DNA from: Candidatus Scalindua sp. | GTDB taxonomy: Bacteria; Planctomycetota; Brocadiia; Brocadiales; Scalinduaceae | Length of the DNA: 41,252 nucleotides | Assembly (NCBI GenBank): GCA_021777035.1 | Contig: JAIQZR010000016.1 | Span: 1-41,252 of the forward strand | Reading direction: 5' to 3' | In this document: positions 1 to 8,849 of the stretch, piece by piece | Numbering within the stretch: the first letter of the stretch is position 1 | Layout of the letters: every line of letters starts with the position of its first letter | Notes under the pieces: generated by a model | What the model was told of the DNA's origin: nothing | The model's input: the letters and a program-made list of their open reading frames with translations, nothing else | Database searches by the model: none | Translations under genes and position numbers: made by a program

Positions 1-406
1 GTATGGCTGTTTGTGCAAGTTTGATTATGCCATTTTCTCCTTGATTTTAGGTACTCATTAGCCTTTTGGCTAGATGCGTAAAATCATACGTTTGTGACAG
101 TTCTTCTCAAGATTGTAAAGTTATTTTTTCGCGAACCCTTACCACGAGATCTATGGACTACCCCTTGGTCTCCTTCAATCATGACACGGCTCACAACTCT
201 TCGTATTTGACGCTCACTTAATGATAATGCTTTAGATGCCTCCTTATGTTTTAACTATTTGTTTAGTATCTTGTGTACTATGTGCAACCTTACAACTTCT
301 TGTTGGCTTAACACGATAATGTCCTCTGATGCCATAATACTCTCCTAAAAATACAAGTATTATAACTACCTTTCCATAGGACATTTCTATTGTGGAAAAA
401 TAGGAC
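1..406 (-). mobile_element. Decayed end of an ISNCY (IS1202-like) insertion sequence
   Basis: On the minus strand, an ATG at 335 opens a reading frame that starts MASEDIIVLSQQEVVRLHIV and continues with a helix-turn-helix segment containing EASKALSLSERQIRRVVSR and then GDQGVVHRSRGK. This is the pattern of the N-terminal domain of ISNCY/IS1202-type transposases. The frame is broken by an in-frame TAG at 255-257. After about codon 70 the similarity continues only in another frame with a further stop (a YDFTHLAKRLM-like stretch), so the gene is dead. The outer end of the element is probably near 406, where TGTCCTATTTTTCCACA reads inward on the minus strand. The motif TAGGACATT occurs twice, at about 377-385 and 401-409, as is common in IS termini. 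The family assignment is from recalled patterns only. Confidence 0.6.
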
Positions 407-652
407 ATTATCATATTGGTATTACATAGGGAAATACCTGAATATGTACTTCGAAATACCTTAGATTGAATATTGGTTTATAACAATTTTTTCATGTTTT
501 TAAATAGCCTGTGAACAAAAGTATCTCCATGGTGCTTGCATTATGGCACGAGAAGAGTTTTGTTACGCCTTGAACTTCATTTACATTAAATCAGGTCACT
601 ATCGCGACAAAAACACCTATGTCAATTTGCGTCCTGCGTAGTTTTCACTGTT
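407..652. other. Gap between IS relic and comEC
   Basis: This stretch is AT-rich without a clear gene. A 32-codon plus-strand frame (543-641, beginning MAREEFCYALNFIYIKSGHY) lacks a ribosome-binding site and may be the tail of a lost gene. No terminator hairpin for comEC, which ends at 653 on the minus strand, is evident. Confidence 0.3.
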
Positions 653-3223
653 TTATAGAAACGTTGATACTGTAATACCTTCTCTCTTTATCGAAAACAT
701 TACTGCCCCATTCTCATGCGTCTTATGTAGTCTTACCCCATGCTTCTGATATTCCTCAATTGTTGAGGGTGAAATGCCTTTCGCTGGCCCGTTTATTATT
801 GCATGTTCTGGCTTAAAACTTTTTACCAAATCTGTAGTGTTTACAATATAACCGCCATGATGTGGCACCTGGATGATGCCTGCGGACACACTTGCATCTG
901 GTTTGCAATTCTCTGCTAAAAGCATTTTGATTCCCATTTTACCTATATCACCACACAATAGTATCCTGTAGCCCATATATTCAATAAGTAGTACATTGGA
1001 TGAATCATTTATCGATATGTCTTCTGTCAGAATGCCGTTATTTTTTAAAACGTCCTTATCAGGAGGATTAAGTACCTTAATATTTGCCGATCCGTAACCT
1101 TTAATCTCCAGCCCATTTGCCAATAAGCCAGTCTCTATTTTCTTTTCTGTAAAAAGCTTTAACAGCTCAGCCTTTTTCCCAGACTGTAAAAAGAATTTGT
1201 TTACAAACGCATTGCCGATCTTAAATCTGTCAATAATGGATGGCATTCCGTTGCAATGATCATCGTGTTCATGTGATAAAATAACGGTATCTATCTTCTT
1301 GATACCCTGCTGCCATAGAAAAGGGGCAACAACAAATTTGCCAACATCATAATTGCCCCTTGTGCCTGAATCAAAAAGTATGTTTTTGCCATTGGGAAAT
1401 TGTATAAAAAAAGAGGCCCCATGCCTCACATCAAAACATGTTAGTTTAAGATAATCCTTATTCCGGCCAGGCAAACCTGAAAACACAAAAATATTTAAAA
1501 TTACCAGGGTCACAATTATCGCATGAGTCAGTTTGGCCTTGAACATCTCCCTTAATATGAAAAACATGACTATCAGGTAATAGATTACAATCCATAGCCA
1601 AAAAGGTGTTGATGTATAAAAGAAGGTTTGGATGTTTTTTGAGGAAAGCAGGACTATGGTTTCCAGCGTTACTCCTGAATATGAAACCAGCCATGCGAAT
1701 GGTGTGGCCAGTATAGGGAATGCCAAGCCAGTTATTAGGACAATAAACCCGCCAACTAATATAAGCCAAACTAACGGGAATATTATAATATTCAAGAAAA
1801 CGTTAAGTGGGGTCACAATGTGAAAATAGTATGCTATAAGCGGCATCACAGCTATCCAGGCACCCAGAGACACGCAAAATATTTTCCTGCAATATAATGA
1901 TAATTTATACCATATCTCGTTTCTTTCCTCTTTTGCTTGCAGCCTTTCTACCAGAATGGTTGACTTCCAGAAAAAGTTTTCTAATCTGCTTGAAGTGTAT
2001 ATGATACCGAGAACAGCAAGCACCGAAAGCTGAAATCCAACGTTGAACAGATCGGAAGGATTTATCAAAAGAATAATGAATACTGCTGCCGCAATGCTAT
2101 TTGCCAAGTCCCAACGCCTGTTAATTATAAACGCACCATAATACATGGCCACCATAATGCCCGCTCGTATAATTGGGGTCTTCATCCCAGTAATGGCAGC
2201 ATATAATAATACCGTCAGTATGATAATTATAGCCACGCATCTTGTATTAAGTCTGAACAATCTTAATAAACAGTGTAACGAAACAACAAGAATGCCAACA
2301 TGCAAGCCACTAATTGCCAGGAAATGTATTGTTCCAGTCTTTAAAAAAGCATCCATCATGCCTTCCGATACCTTTTCACGATCACCCAGCAAAATACTAC
2401 CGACGAGAGGGATGCTCTCCTTTTTTACCTGTTTTTCAATAACAGTATTTAATTTTTTCTTCAGGCCATAAATAAATGTGTAGAAAAAATTGCCGTGGCC
2501 TTCAGATAAAACCTTAATATTATATAAACTAACAACACTTGCGATGGCTTCGACACGTGGGTTTTGCCTTTTAAGGTAGTTTTTGTAGTCAAACTGGCCG
2601 GGATTTCGGACAGTTGAAGGTAACGAGATTTTGCAAGTAATGCCTACTCTGTCCCCATATTTTAACTTTTTTGGAAGGTAATACTCCCCGCTTAAAAGCG
2701 CACGTTCTTCTTGTTGGGTTTGATAGATATTTACTTTGACTGTTCCCGCAACGCTTTTCCATTTTCGAGTCGTTGCCGAAGTGATAATATTCCCTGTGGT
2801 ACTTTCTATCGACTCCGGCCGCAGCAAAAAAGTAGATACTTTTTGGCGATATTTCATTGACGATAATAGAGGGCCAGGAACAGATTTACTAACGGGCGGT
2901 GAGACAACAACTCCTCGTAAGTGTATGGGGAGTTTTTCTGTATTGATAAAATTGGTTATATTATTATCTGCGTGAGAAAAAAATCTAAGGTGATGATATG
3001 TAATACCCGTTAGGAATATAAGAATAAGAAGAGCGAAACCTGTCCAGTTTGCCCATCCTGGAATTCCTGCTGGACAAGGGTGGAACTTGAACAAGATGAC
3101 ATACACAATCGCAAATGCAAATGCAGAAGAAAAAACAGGAATAAATGGAATGTTTATTAAATAGTTTGTAAATATGCCGAGTACAAAAGACACTGTGATT
3201 CCAACAAGAGGACGATGCGTCAT
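653..3223 (-). CDS. comEC: ComEC/Rec2-family DNA internalization protein
   Basis: This 856-residue protein has the three-part ComEC layout. An N-terminal hydrophobic segment with an OB-like soluble region (about residues 1-260) is followed by a multi-helix competence domain carrying AISGLHVGILVV (near residue 300). The C-terminal metallo-beta-lactamase-like domain contains SHEHDDHCNG (near residue 648), which supplies metal ligands, and a later PHHGG motif. ComEC forms the inner-membrane channel that brings single-stranded DNA into the cytoplasm during transformation; the C-terminal domain is thought to degrade the non-transported strand. The length is normal for a diderm ComEC. The gene stands alone on the minus strand next to an IS relic, and no other competence genes are visible here. 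The ATG at 3223 has no strong ribosome-binding site, so the exact start is slightly uncertain. Confidence 0.93.
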   Translation of the reverse strand: MTHRPLVGITVSFVLGIFTNYLINIPFIPVFSSAFAFAIVYVILFKFHPCPAGIPGWANWTGFALLILIFLTGITYHHLRFFSHADNNITNFINTEKLPIHLRGVVVSPPVSKSVPGPLLSSMKYRQKVSTFLLRPESIESTTGNIITSATTRKWKSVAGTVKVNIYQTQQEERALLSGEYYLPKKLKYGDRVGITCKISLPSTVRNPGQFDYKNYLKRQNPRVEAIASVVSLYNIKVLSEGHGNFFYTFIYGLKKKLNTVIEKQVKKESIPLVGSILLGDREKVSEGMMDAFLKTGTIHFLAISGLHVGILVVSLHCLLRLFRLNTRCVAIIIILTVLLYAAITGMKTPIIRAGIMVAMYYGAFIINRRWDLANSIAAAVFIILLINPSDLFNVGFQLSVLAVLGIIYTSSRLENFFWKSTILVERLQAKEERNEIWYKLSLYCRKIFCVSLGAWIAVMPLIAYYFHIVTPLNVFLNIIIFPLVWLILVGGFIVLITGLAFPILATPFAWLVSYSGVTLETIVLLSSKNIQTFFYTSTPFWLWIVIYYLIVMFFILREMFKAKLTHAIIVTLVILNIFVFSGLPGRNKDYLKLTCFDVRHGASFFIQFPNGKNILFDSGTRGNYDVGKFVVAPFLWQQGIKKIDTVILSHEHDDHCNGMPSIIDRFKIGNAFVNKFFLQSGKKAELLKLFTEKKIETGLLANGLEIKGYGSANIKVLNPPDKDVLKNNGILTEDISINDSSNVLLIEYMGYRILLCGDIGKMGIKMLLAENCKPDASVSAGIIQVPHHGGYIVNTTDLVKSFKPEHAIINGPAKGISPSTIEEYQKHGVRLHKTHENGAVMFSIKREGITVSTFL

Positions 3224-3298
3224 TTTAAGTTGAAATTTAACAAAAGTTGTGTAAGTTCTTATTAGAGGAGAATTAGAACCATTTCAGAAAATAATCAC

Positions 3299-3326
3299 TT
3301 GTAAAATAATTTACAAATAGTATAAT
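3299..3326 (+). promoter_or_regulatory. Sigma-70-type promoter
   Basis: TTGTAA at 3299-3304 and a perfect TATAAT at 3321-3326 are separated by 16 bp. The promoter faces the small ORFs and the aminotransferase gene and lies in the divergent gap with comEC. Confidence 0.55.
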
Positions 3327-3355
3327 GCTAACGACTTAAAAGGATTTGATAGCAC

Positions 3356-3433
3356 ATGGGGCATAGAAGCAAGGGCAGAGAATTACGCCCACCTTGTCCC
3401 ATTCGTTGGGATCGTATCACAATATCAGAATAG
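3356..3433 (+). CDS. Possible 25-residue peptide, unknown
   Basis: A short frame beginning MGHRSKGRELRPPCPIRWD starts about 30 bases downstream of the TATAAT box. AAAAGGA lies roughly 12 bases before its ATG. The peptide has six Arg/Lys residues and two prolines around a cysteine. I do not recognise it. The same DNA can fold into short hairpins (GGGC/GCCC and TCCCA/TGGGA), so it could instead be an untranslated leader. It is listed because of its position between a good promoter and the next small ORF. Confidence 0.25.
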   Translation: MGHRSKGRELRPPCPIRWDRITISE

Positions 3434-3486
3434 ATACAAACAAGTAATTTTAATATTTAGTTTATTGAATTTCGGGGAAGATTTTT

Positions 3487-3576
3487 ATGGCAAATGGGTT
3501 TGAAGGAAAGAAAAAACACAGACTTAATAGAAAAAAATATATCTTAAAAAGACGTGCTAGAAGAAGGAAAAAATAG
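3487..3576 (+). CDS. Tiny very basic protein, possibly ribosomal
   Basis: A 29-codon ORF starting MANGFEGKKKHRLNRKKY and ending in a run of Arg/Lys (KRRARRRKK) has more than half basic residues. A GGGGAAG ribosome-binding site sits six bases before the ATG. Such size and composition are typical of small ribosomal proteins such as bTHX, or the bS22/mS38-type peptides in which a KKxH...RRxRxxRRK pattern binds rRNA. The resemblance to that last group is suggestive but too short to prove. It lies downstream of the 3299-3326 promoter and upstream of a structured leader. It would be missed by annotation length cut-offs. Confidence 0.5.
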   Translation: MANGFEGKKKHRLNRKKYILKRRARRRKK

Positions 3577-3596
3577 AAGTTTTACTATTAACTAAG

Positions 3597-3700
3597 AAGT
3601 ATATTTCTCACTGCCCTGCGAGTACTCGCCTCTTGAACAGATAGGGAGGACGGTTTATCCTTCTGCAAGAGGAGTAAACAGCCAGAGTAAGGGTATACTT
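3597..3700 (+). ncRNA. Candidate structured RNA or 5' leader
   Basis: Three collinear helices nest in about 104 bases. The outer stem is AAGTATA (3597-3603) with TATACTT (3694-3700). The middle stem is TACT plus CCTCTTG (3623-3635, with a CG bulge) with CAAGAGG plus AGTA (3666-3676). The apical stem is GGAGGA (3645-3650) with TCCTTC (3658-3663, one G-U pair) over a 7-base loop. The structure ends 26 bases before the aminotransferase start codon. It could be a cis-regulatory leader or an independent small RNA. I do not match it to a known Rfam family. Confidence 0.4.
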
Positions 3701-3726
3701 AAGTGCATACTATATAAAAGGATAAA

Positions 3727-4863
3727 ATGAGTTTTGCTGTCAGTGAAAAAACAAGAGTTCCTTTAATTGACTTAAAACGCCAATATAATGGTATAAAGGA
3801 AGAAATTAACTCCGCGATACAGGATGTCCTTGACAGCCAGGCGTTCATATTAGGCCCTCAGGTTAAAGAGTTTGAGGATCTTTTTGCCTCATATTGTAAC
3901 ACAAAACATGCTATAGGTGTCTCTTCCGGAACGGACGCGTTGCTCCTTGCGCTCAAATCATTAGGAATTGGTAATGGCGATGAAGTCATCACAACGCCTT
4001 TTACGTTTTTTGCGACAGTAGAGTCTATTTGTAATGTCGGTGCCATACCGGTTTTTGCAGATATTGACCCTGAGTCATATAATATAAAACCAAGTTCAAT
4101 AGAAAATTGTATAAGTAAGAAAACAAAGGCTATTATTCCCGTCCACCTTTACGGACAATGCTCCGATATGGATCCAATCCTGGAAATAGCAAAGAGACAC
4201 GATCTAAAGGTTATAGAGGATTCTGCGCAGTCTGTTGGTGCCGAGTATAAGGGTAGGAAATCCGGTTCAATGGGTGACTTGGGATGTTTTTCTTTTTTTC
4301 CAAGTAAAAATCTCGGTGGAATGGGTGACGGTGGGATGGTGACATGTAACAGCAAAGAGATTGAAGAATTAATTCAAATGCTAAGGATCCATGGCGGCAA
4401 ACCGAAGAATTTTCATGCAGCTTTAGGTATTAATGGGAGGTTGGATACTTTACAGGCATCCGTCCTTATTAAAAAACTCGGACATCTAGATCATTGGTGT
4501 GATGAACGAAGGCAAAAGGCTTCGTATTATACTGAAAAAATGGAAGGACTTGATTTAGTAACGCCAAAGATAATGGGTTTTAACAAGCACGCTTTCCATC
4601 TATACGTAATCAGAACTAAAGAGAGAGACACGCTTATGGAACACTTAAAAGCGAATAATATAGATTGTGCCGTGTATTATCCTGTTCCTCAACATTTACA
4701 AAAATGCATGGCATATCTGGGTTATAAAGAAGGTGATCTGCCGCAAACAGACTTGGCCGCGAAGGAAACACTGGCACTTCCAATCTTTCCTGAGATAACG
4801 CGGGAAGAGCAGGATTACGTAATAGAGGCAGTCAAAGATTTTTTCAGCACATCAGTACAATAA
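3727..4863 (+). CDS. DegT/DnrJ/EryC1/StrS sugar aminotransferase
   Basis: This 378-residue PLP enzyme belongs to the family that transaminates nucleotide-linked keto-sugars for O-antigen or other surface glycans. Visible motifs are VPLIDLKRQY at the N-terminus, SSGTDALLLAL (67-77), the cofactor-binding EDSAQSVGAEY (164-174), and the Schiff-base lysine K194 in FFPSKNLGGMGDGGM. The length is typical. The sequence style resembles WbpE/FdtB-like 3-amino-sugar enzymes, but the substrate cannot be assigned from sequence alone. AAAGGA lies just upstream of the ATG. It precedes lptD, so both neighbours concern the outer-membrane glycolipid layer, which fits a role in LPS sugar supply. Confidence 0.9.
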   Translation: MSFAVSEKTRVPLIDLKRQYNGIKEEINSAIQDVLDSQAFILGPQVKEFEDLFASYCNTKHAIGVSSGTDALLLALKSLGIGNGDEVITTPFTFFATVESICNVGAIPVFADIDPESYNIKPSSIENCISKKTKAIIPVHLYGQCSDMDPILEIAKRHDLKVIEDSAQSVGAEYKGRKSGSMGDLGCFSFFPSKNLGGMGDGGMVTCNSKEIEELIQMLRIHGGKPKNFHAALGINGRLDTLQASVLIKKLGHLDHWCDERRQKASYYTEKMEGLDLVTPKIMGFNKHAFHLYVIRTKERDTLMEHLKANNIDCAVYYPVPQHLQKCMAYLGYKEGDLPQTDLAAKETLALPIFPEITREEQDYVIEAVKDFFSTSVQ

Positions 4864-4957
4864 AACCATGTTTTCTCTTTATGCTTCTAGGCACATCGAT
4901 ATTAACCATGCAAATAATGGAAAATTATTTAAATAAAAATTCTTGTTAGGTTTTTGT

Positions 4958-7771
4958 ATGCGACTATTTGTATCTACCATATTCTTTTTATCACTGATTG
5001 TAATCTGCAATATGAACATAGTGCAGGGAGCATACATAAAAAAGGATGTTTCTCATTACCCCATACACATAAGTGCTGACACTATATCTACTTGGCAGGA
5101 TAACGAAATTAGGGTCTTCCAGGTGAGTGGCGATGTCGAAGTAAACCAGGGCGACATTCAAATTATTGCAAACAATGTAGTAATCTGGTTTAAAGAGATT
5201 ACTACAGGTCAACTTGTTGAAGGAAATCTTGAGATTTATTGTAGCGGTAATATAACCCTCTTTCAGGAAGAGAATATTCAAGATTTTGAAGAAACATTCC
5301 TGGAGCTGGTTACCACTGCCGGAGTATCTGCTAACCCTAGACAGGAAGATAAACGTGTTCAAGTAAAAAGCTTTGAAGACGAACAACGCTCTTTACTATA
5401 TGTGCAAGCGGAAAAGTTCAGAGCGAAGGAAAGGGGCGAGCCATATAAAGATGATACTTCTACAGGCACTGATGTAGGAGACATGGTAGATATATTAGCA
5501 GACGATATCGATACCTGGCTGGAGAATGACGTTCGTGTAATCGTTGCGGTAGGAAACGTAAGAATAAAAAAGGATGATGAGACGCTAAATGCCGACAACG
5601 TAATCTTATATTTTGACCAAGAAAAGGGTGATAATGGGAAATCGGTAAAACAGGTATATAAAGAAGTATATGCTGAGGGCAATGTGACCCTTAGACGTAA
5701 AGATGATTTAATAATAGCTGAAAAAATCTTCGAAAACATCAAGGAAGAAAAAGGACTCTTTGTTAAAAGCACAATTAGCAGTGTACTCAAACCTCCTGTA
5801 ACCAGGGCGCAGATGCCAGCTTTTATAAGCGGTGACGAGATAAAGAATACAAAAGGAAATTACGAAATAAACAATGGAGATTTTTCTCTTTGTAGTTATG
5901 GACATCCTCACTACAAATTTAAATATTCAAAGTTAAGAATTATTAAAACGGGAGAAAAATCAATTCTAACCTCACAAAATAATGTGTTTAAAATTGGAAA
6001 TATTCCAATAATGTATCTGCCAAATTTGAACTTTAATTTAAAAAGAAACCCAAAGCGGTTACAGGAGTGGAATACTGGAAAGACTACACGATTTGGGAGA
6101 TTTATTACAACCGATTGGGATTTGTTTGGATTTGGCTTTGGTGAAAACTTGAGTGAATGGAGCGATTTAACACTAAGTGCAGATTTTCTGGATTTGAGGG
6201 GGCCGGCAGCAGGACTGGATTTTGAATATGCAAAACCCAATTATTATGGTTACGCTCATACCTATTATATAAATGATGATGAAGAATTTGATATTAATGA
6301 TGTTCCTATTGATTCCAATAATAGAGGGCACTTTTTGTGGAGGCATAGACAAACAGTTCTTAATGATTGGACGGCGGATATTGAAATATCTCATGTTAGT
6401 GACAGGAGCTTCTTCAGAGAGTACTACCAGCCAGAGTTTAAACAGGAAAAGGATAGGACGACTTTATTGTATTTAAAAAAACTCTCAGGCAACAGGGGAA
6501 CTACATTCCTGGCGGAACATCAATTACGAACATACGATACTTTAATAGATTCAGTAAGGCTTAGTAGAAAAAATGAATCGTTCCCAGAATTGAAATACAG
6601 AATTATTGGAGAACCTTTGTGGTCGGGCAAACTTAATTTCACGTCCGAAACTGAGTTGGTATATCAAAACAGGATGTTTGACAGGATTTCTCCTTTGAAA
6701 GCTGACACTGATTTTCTGGGTCGTGGAGAATTATTAACAGCAGAAAGAGTTTTTGACAGATCACCGGCAAGATATGATCCGGAGGAAACCATCAGGTTTG
6801 ATACAAACAATATGGTCAATGCTCCATTTCACTTCATGGGGCAACGGTTTAATCCGTTCATAGGGGCCAGACTCACCGGTTATAGTGAGAGTGTAAAGGT
6901 AGACCCTGTTTCTCTCAGTAATGAAGGCAATGGAGCCCCACGGGGAAGAATGGCAATTCCGATAGGTATTAGCACAAGCACGACGCTCTCACGGACATAC
7001 AGCGTATATAATAAACTCCTGAACATAAAGAGGTTGAGACATATCATGGTACCTGAATTACTTTTTAATTTCATGCCGGTAGTTACTCAGGATCCGGAAG
7101 ACCTAAATCAGTTTGATGGAACAGATGCAATTGATACGTATCAATCCGTCAAATTTGGTCTACGCAATAGACTCCAGACAAAACGAGGAGAGCCTGGAAA
7201 AGAGAAAACGGTGGATGTTGTTGACTTAGACACAGAATTTAACTTCTTCCCCGGCAGTGCGGGCCTTAATAGAAAACGGGATGATTATATAGGATGGTAC
7301 TTAAAGGTAAGATTAACCGACAATATTTCTATTCTTTCAGAAGGAAACGAATTTAATCTTAGAAAAGGAGGCGTTGATATCCTGAATCTTGGCCTTCTTT
7401 ACGAAAATTTACCCAGATGGCGTTTCTCAATTGGTAACAGGTATGTTGATAACACCAGCTCAACTGTACTCTTCTCATCAACATTAGCATTGAGTGAAAA
7501 ATGGAGCGTAAACTTTACTGAGCAATATGCTTTTAGGACCGAGGAGAAAGATGCTATAGGTAGAGGCAACGATTTTGATCAACAAAGCTTATATAGTTCT
7601 GCTACTATCACAAGATACTTCCATGATTGGGTCGCCAGGATGAGCATAAGCCAAATTGGCACTAGAGACGATGATAATGTTGTAACATTTGATATTCTGC
7701 CACGCGGATTAGGGGCAGCAACTAGCCGCCTCAGATCCTTAGGGGCGCTAGCCCCACAACAGCAACAATAG
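4958..7771 (+). CDS. lptD: LptD/OstA-like LPS-assembly outer-membrane protein
   Basis: The product inserts lipopolysaccharide into the outer leaflet. An earlier TTG at 4943 is in frame, but the ATG at 4958 gives a cleaner signal peptide (MRLFVSTIFFLSLIVIC, cleavage near VQGA) with TTAGG upstream, so I prefer 4958 (937 residues). Two OstA/LptA-type beta-jellyroll repeats are visible. The first is HISADTISTW...VSGDVEV (about 35-75); the second is DILADDIDTW...AVGNVRI with LNADNVILYF (about 180-225). A long region rich in aromatic and polar beta strands then forms the barrel and plug. The C-terminus is APQQQQ rather than an aromatic residue, unusual for a barrel protein. The usual LptD cysteine pairs are not obvious. 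Divergent but well supported. Confidence 0.85.
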   Translation: MRLFVSTIFFLSLIVICNMNIVQGAYIKKDVSHYPIHISADTISTWQDNEIRVFQVSGDVEVNQGDIQIIANNVVIWFKEITTGQLVEGNLEIYCSGNITLFQEENIQDFEETFLELVTTAGVSANPRQEDKRVQVKSFEDEQRSLLYVQAEKFRAKERGEPYKDDTSTGTDVGDMVDILADDIDTWLENDVRVIVAVGNVRIKKDDETLNADNVILYFDQEKGDNGKSVKQVYKEVYAEGNVTLRRKDDLIIAEKIFENIKEEKGLFVKSTISSVLKPPVTRAQMPAFISGDEIKNTKGNYEINNGDFSLCSYGHPHYKFKYSKLRIIKTGEKSILTSQNNVFKIGNIPIMYLPNLNFNLKRNPKRLQEWNTGKTTRFGRFITTDWDLFGFGFGENLSEWSDLTLSADFLDLRGPAAGLDFEYAKPNYYGYAHTYYINDDEEFDINDVPIDSNNRGHFLWRHRQTVLNDWTADIEISHVSDRSFFREYYQPEFKQEKDRTTLLYLKKLSGNRGTTFLAEHQLRTYDTLIDSVRLSRKNESFPELKYRIIGEPLWSGKLNFTSETELVYQNRMFDRISPLKADTDFLGRGELLTAERVFDRSPARYDPEETIRFDTNNMVNAPFHFMGQRFNPFIGARLTGYSESVKVDPVSLSNEGNGAPRGRMAIPIGISTSTTLSRTYSVYNKLLNIKRLRHIMVPELLFNFMPVVTQDPEDLNQFDGTDAIDTYQSVKFGLRNRLQTKRGEPGKEKTVDVVDLDTEFNFFPGSAGLNRKRDDYIGWYLKVRLTDNISILSEGNEFNLRKGGVDILNLGLLYENLPRWRFSIGNRYVDNTSSTVLFSSTLALSEKWSVNFTEQYAFRTEEKDAIGRGNDFDQQSLYSSATITRYFHDWVARMSISQIGTRDDDNVVTFDILPRGLGAATSRLRSLGALAPQQQQ

Positions 7772-7799
7772 ATAAAACTATTTTTTTAGTAATACAGTC

Positions 7800-8282
7800 A
7801 TGAAGAGAGCAGTCTATCCCGGAACGTTCGACCCCGTTACCTATGGTCATCTTGATGTAATCAGGCGAGGTAGCGAGATCTTTGATGAACTCATTATAGC
7901 AGTAGGTCATAATCCATTAAAAACCCCCATATTCACAGTTAAAGAACGAATGGATATGCTTTCAGAGAATACTAGAAAGATTCCAAATACAAAAGTAGAT
8001 CATTTTGAAGGAATGCTGACTAACTACATGAAAAAAATGCAAACTAATATAATACTGAGAGGTATCAGGACTATATCGGATTTTGAATCTGAGTTTCAAA
8101 GGGCACTTACAAATCGTGTGCTTAATGCGGAGATAGAAACAGTTTTCATAATGACGAGTCAAGAATACTCATTTTTAAATTCTGGTCTCATTAAAGAAAT
8201 CGTAAGTCTAGGCGGTGATGTTTCTAAATTTGTCCCTTCTGATGTAGAAAAACGACTCCGTCAAAGTTCGCGTAACCAATAG
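7800..8282 (+). CDS. coaD: Phosphopantetheine adenylyltransferase
   Basis: CoaD transfers AMP from ATP to 4'-phosphopantetheine, the penultimate step of coenzyme A synthesis. The 160-residue product is full length. It has the nucleotidyltransferase motif PGTFDPVTYGHLDVI (7-21, with the TxGH-type YGH), RGIRTISDFESEF in the middle, and the C-terminal EYSFLNSGLIKEIVSLGGDV typical of the family. It starts 28 bases after lptD on the same strand and probably shares its transcript. CoA supply fits the acetyl-CoA genes further along, but no direct link is shown. Confidence 0.97.
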   Translation: MKRAVYPGTFDPVTYGHLDVIRRGSEIFDELIIAVGHNPLKTPIFTVKERMDMLSENTRKIPNTKVDHFEGMLTNYMKKMQTNIILRGIRTISDFESEFQRALTNRVLNAEIETVFIMTSQEYSFLNSGLIKEIVSLGGDVSKFVPSDVEKRLRQSSRNQ

Positions 8283-8849
8283 AAGAGAATATAGCAAGGG
8301 TATGATCATTTTCCTTCTCAATTCGACAACCAAGTAGACTAGATAAAAGATAAATTACACTTCCAGTCAGCCATAGTTACATACGCGACTCTGGGCCCAT
8401 AGGCATCCTCTGGCACAACCACACCTATAACCCCGTCAATACTCCACATTCTTGCGCAAGGCTACAAAAAGTTATAGGTGTTGTTATCATTGAAGTCTGA
8501 AATGGCTATACTATTTTGCCAAATTACTAATTGCAACTAATATATCACCGTTGTTTGAAAACGTCTCACTTGCACAAATAACCGTTTTGGTGCTCTAAGT
8601 AAGCTGCTATACTATCGAGGCTCAAGATTTCATTGAAAGGATGATAGTAAGAGGTTATAATGCGTCTGTGTGAGAAGGATACCCTATTGCCCACCCAAAC
8701 ATTTCAGTGCAGGCCGGAATCGTTAATAATCAACTGAAAAATAGATCAATAATGGGCTGCAAACAACTTGAGGAGTACCATATCACTTGCATAGCCGATA
8801 AGGGAAATTCGAATTAAAAATACTTCCACTAATTATATAATATTGATAA
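8283..8849. other. 567-base gap, possible gene remnants
   Basis: No intact gene is convincing. On the minus strand a 36-codon frame (8339-8449) contains a protein-like stretch VIGVVVPEDAYGPRVAYV that I cannot identify. On the plus strand about 8697-8817 encodes HPNISVQAGIVNNQLKNRS before a TAA. That is faintly like the PGIVVGRLQ segment of HigA/ImmA-type proteins, but it is preceded by stops. The gap may hold degraded genes. Confidence 0.3.
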
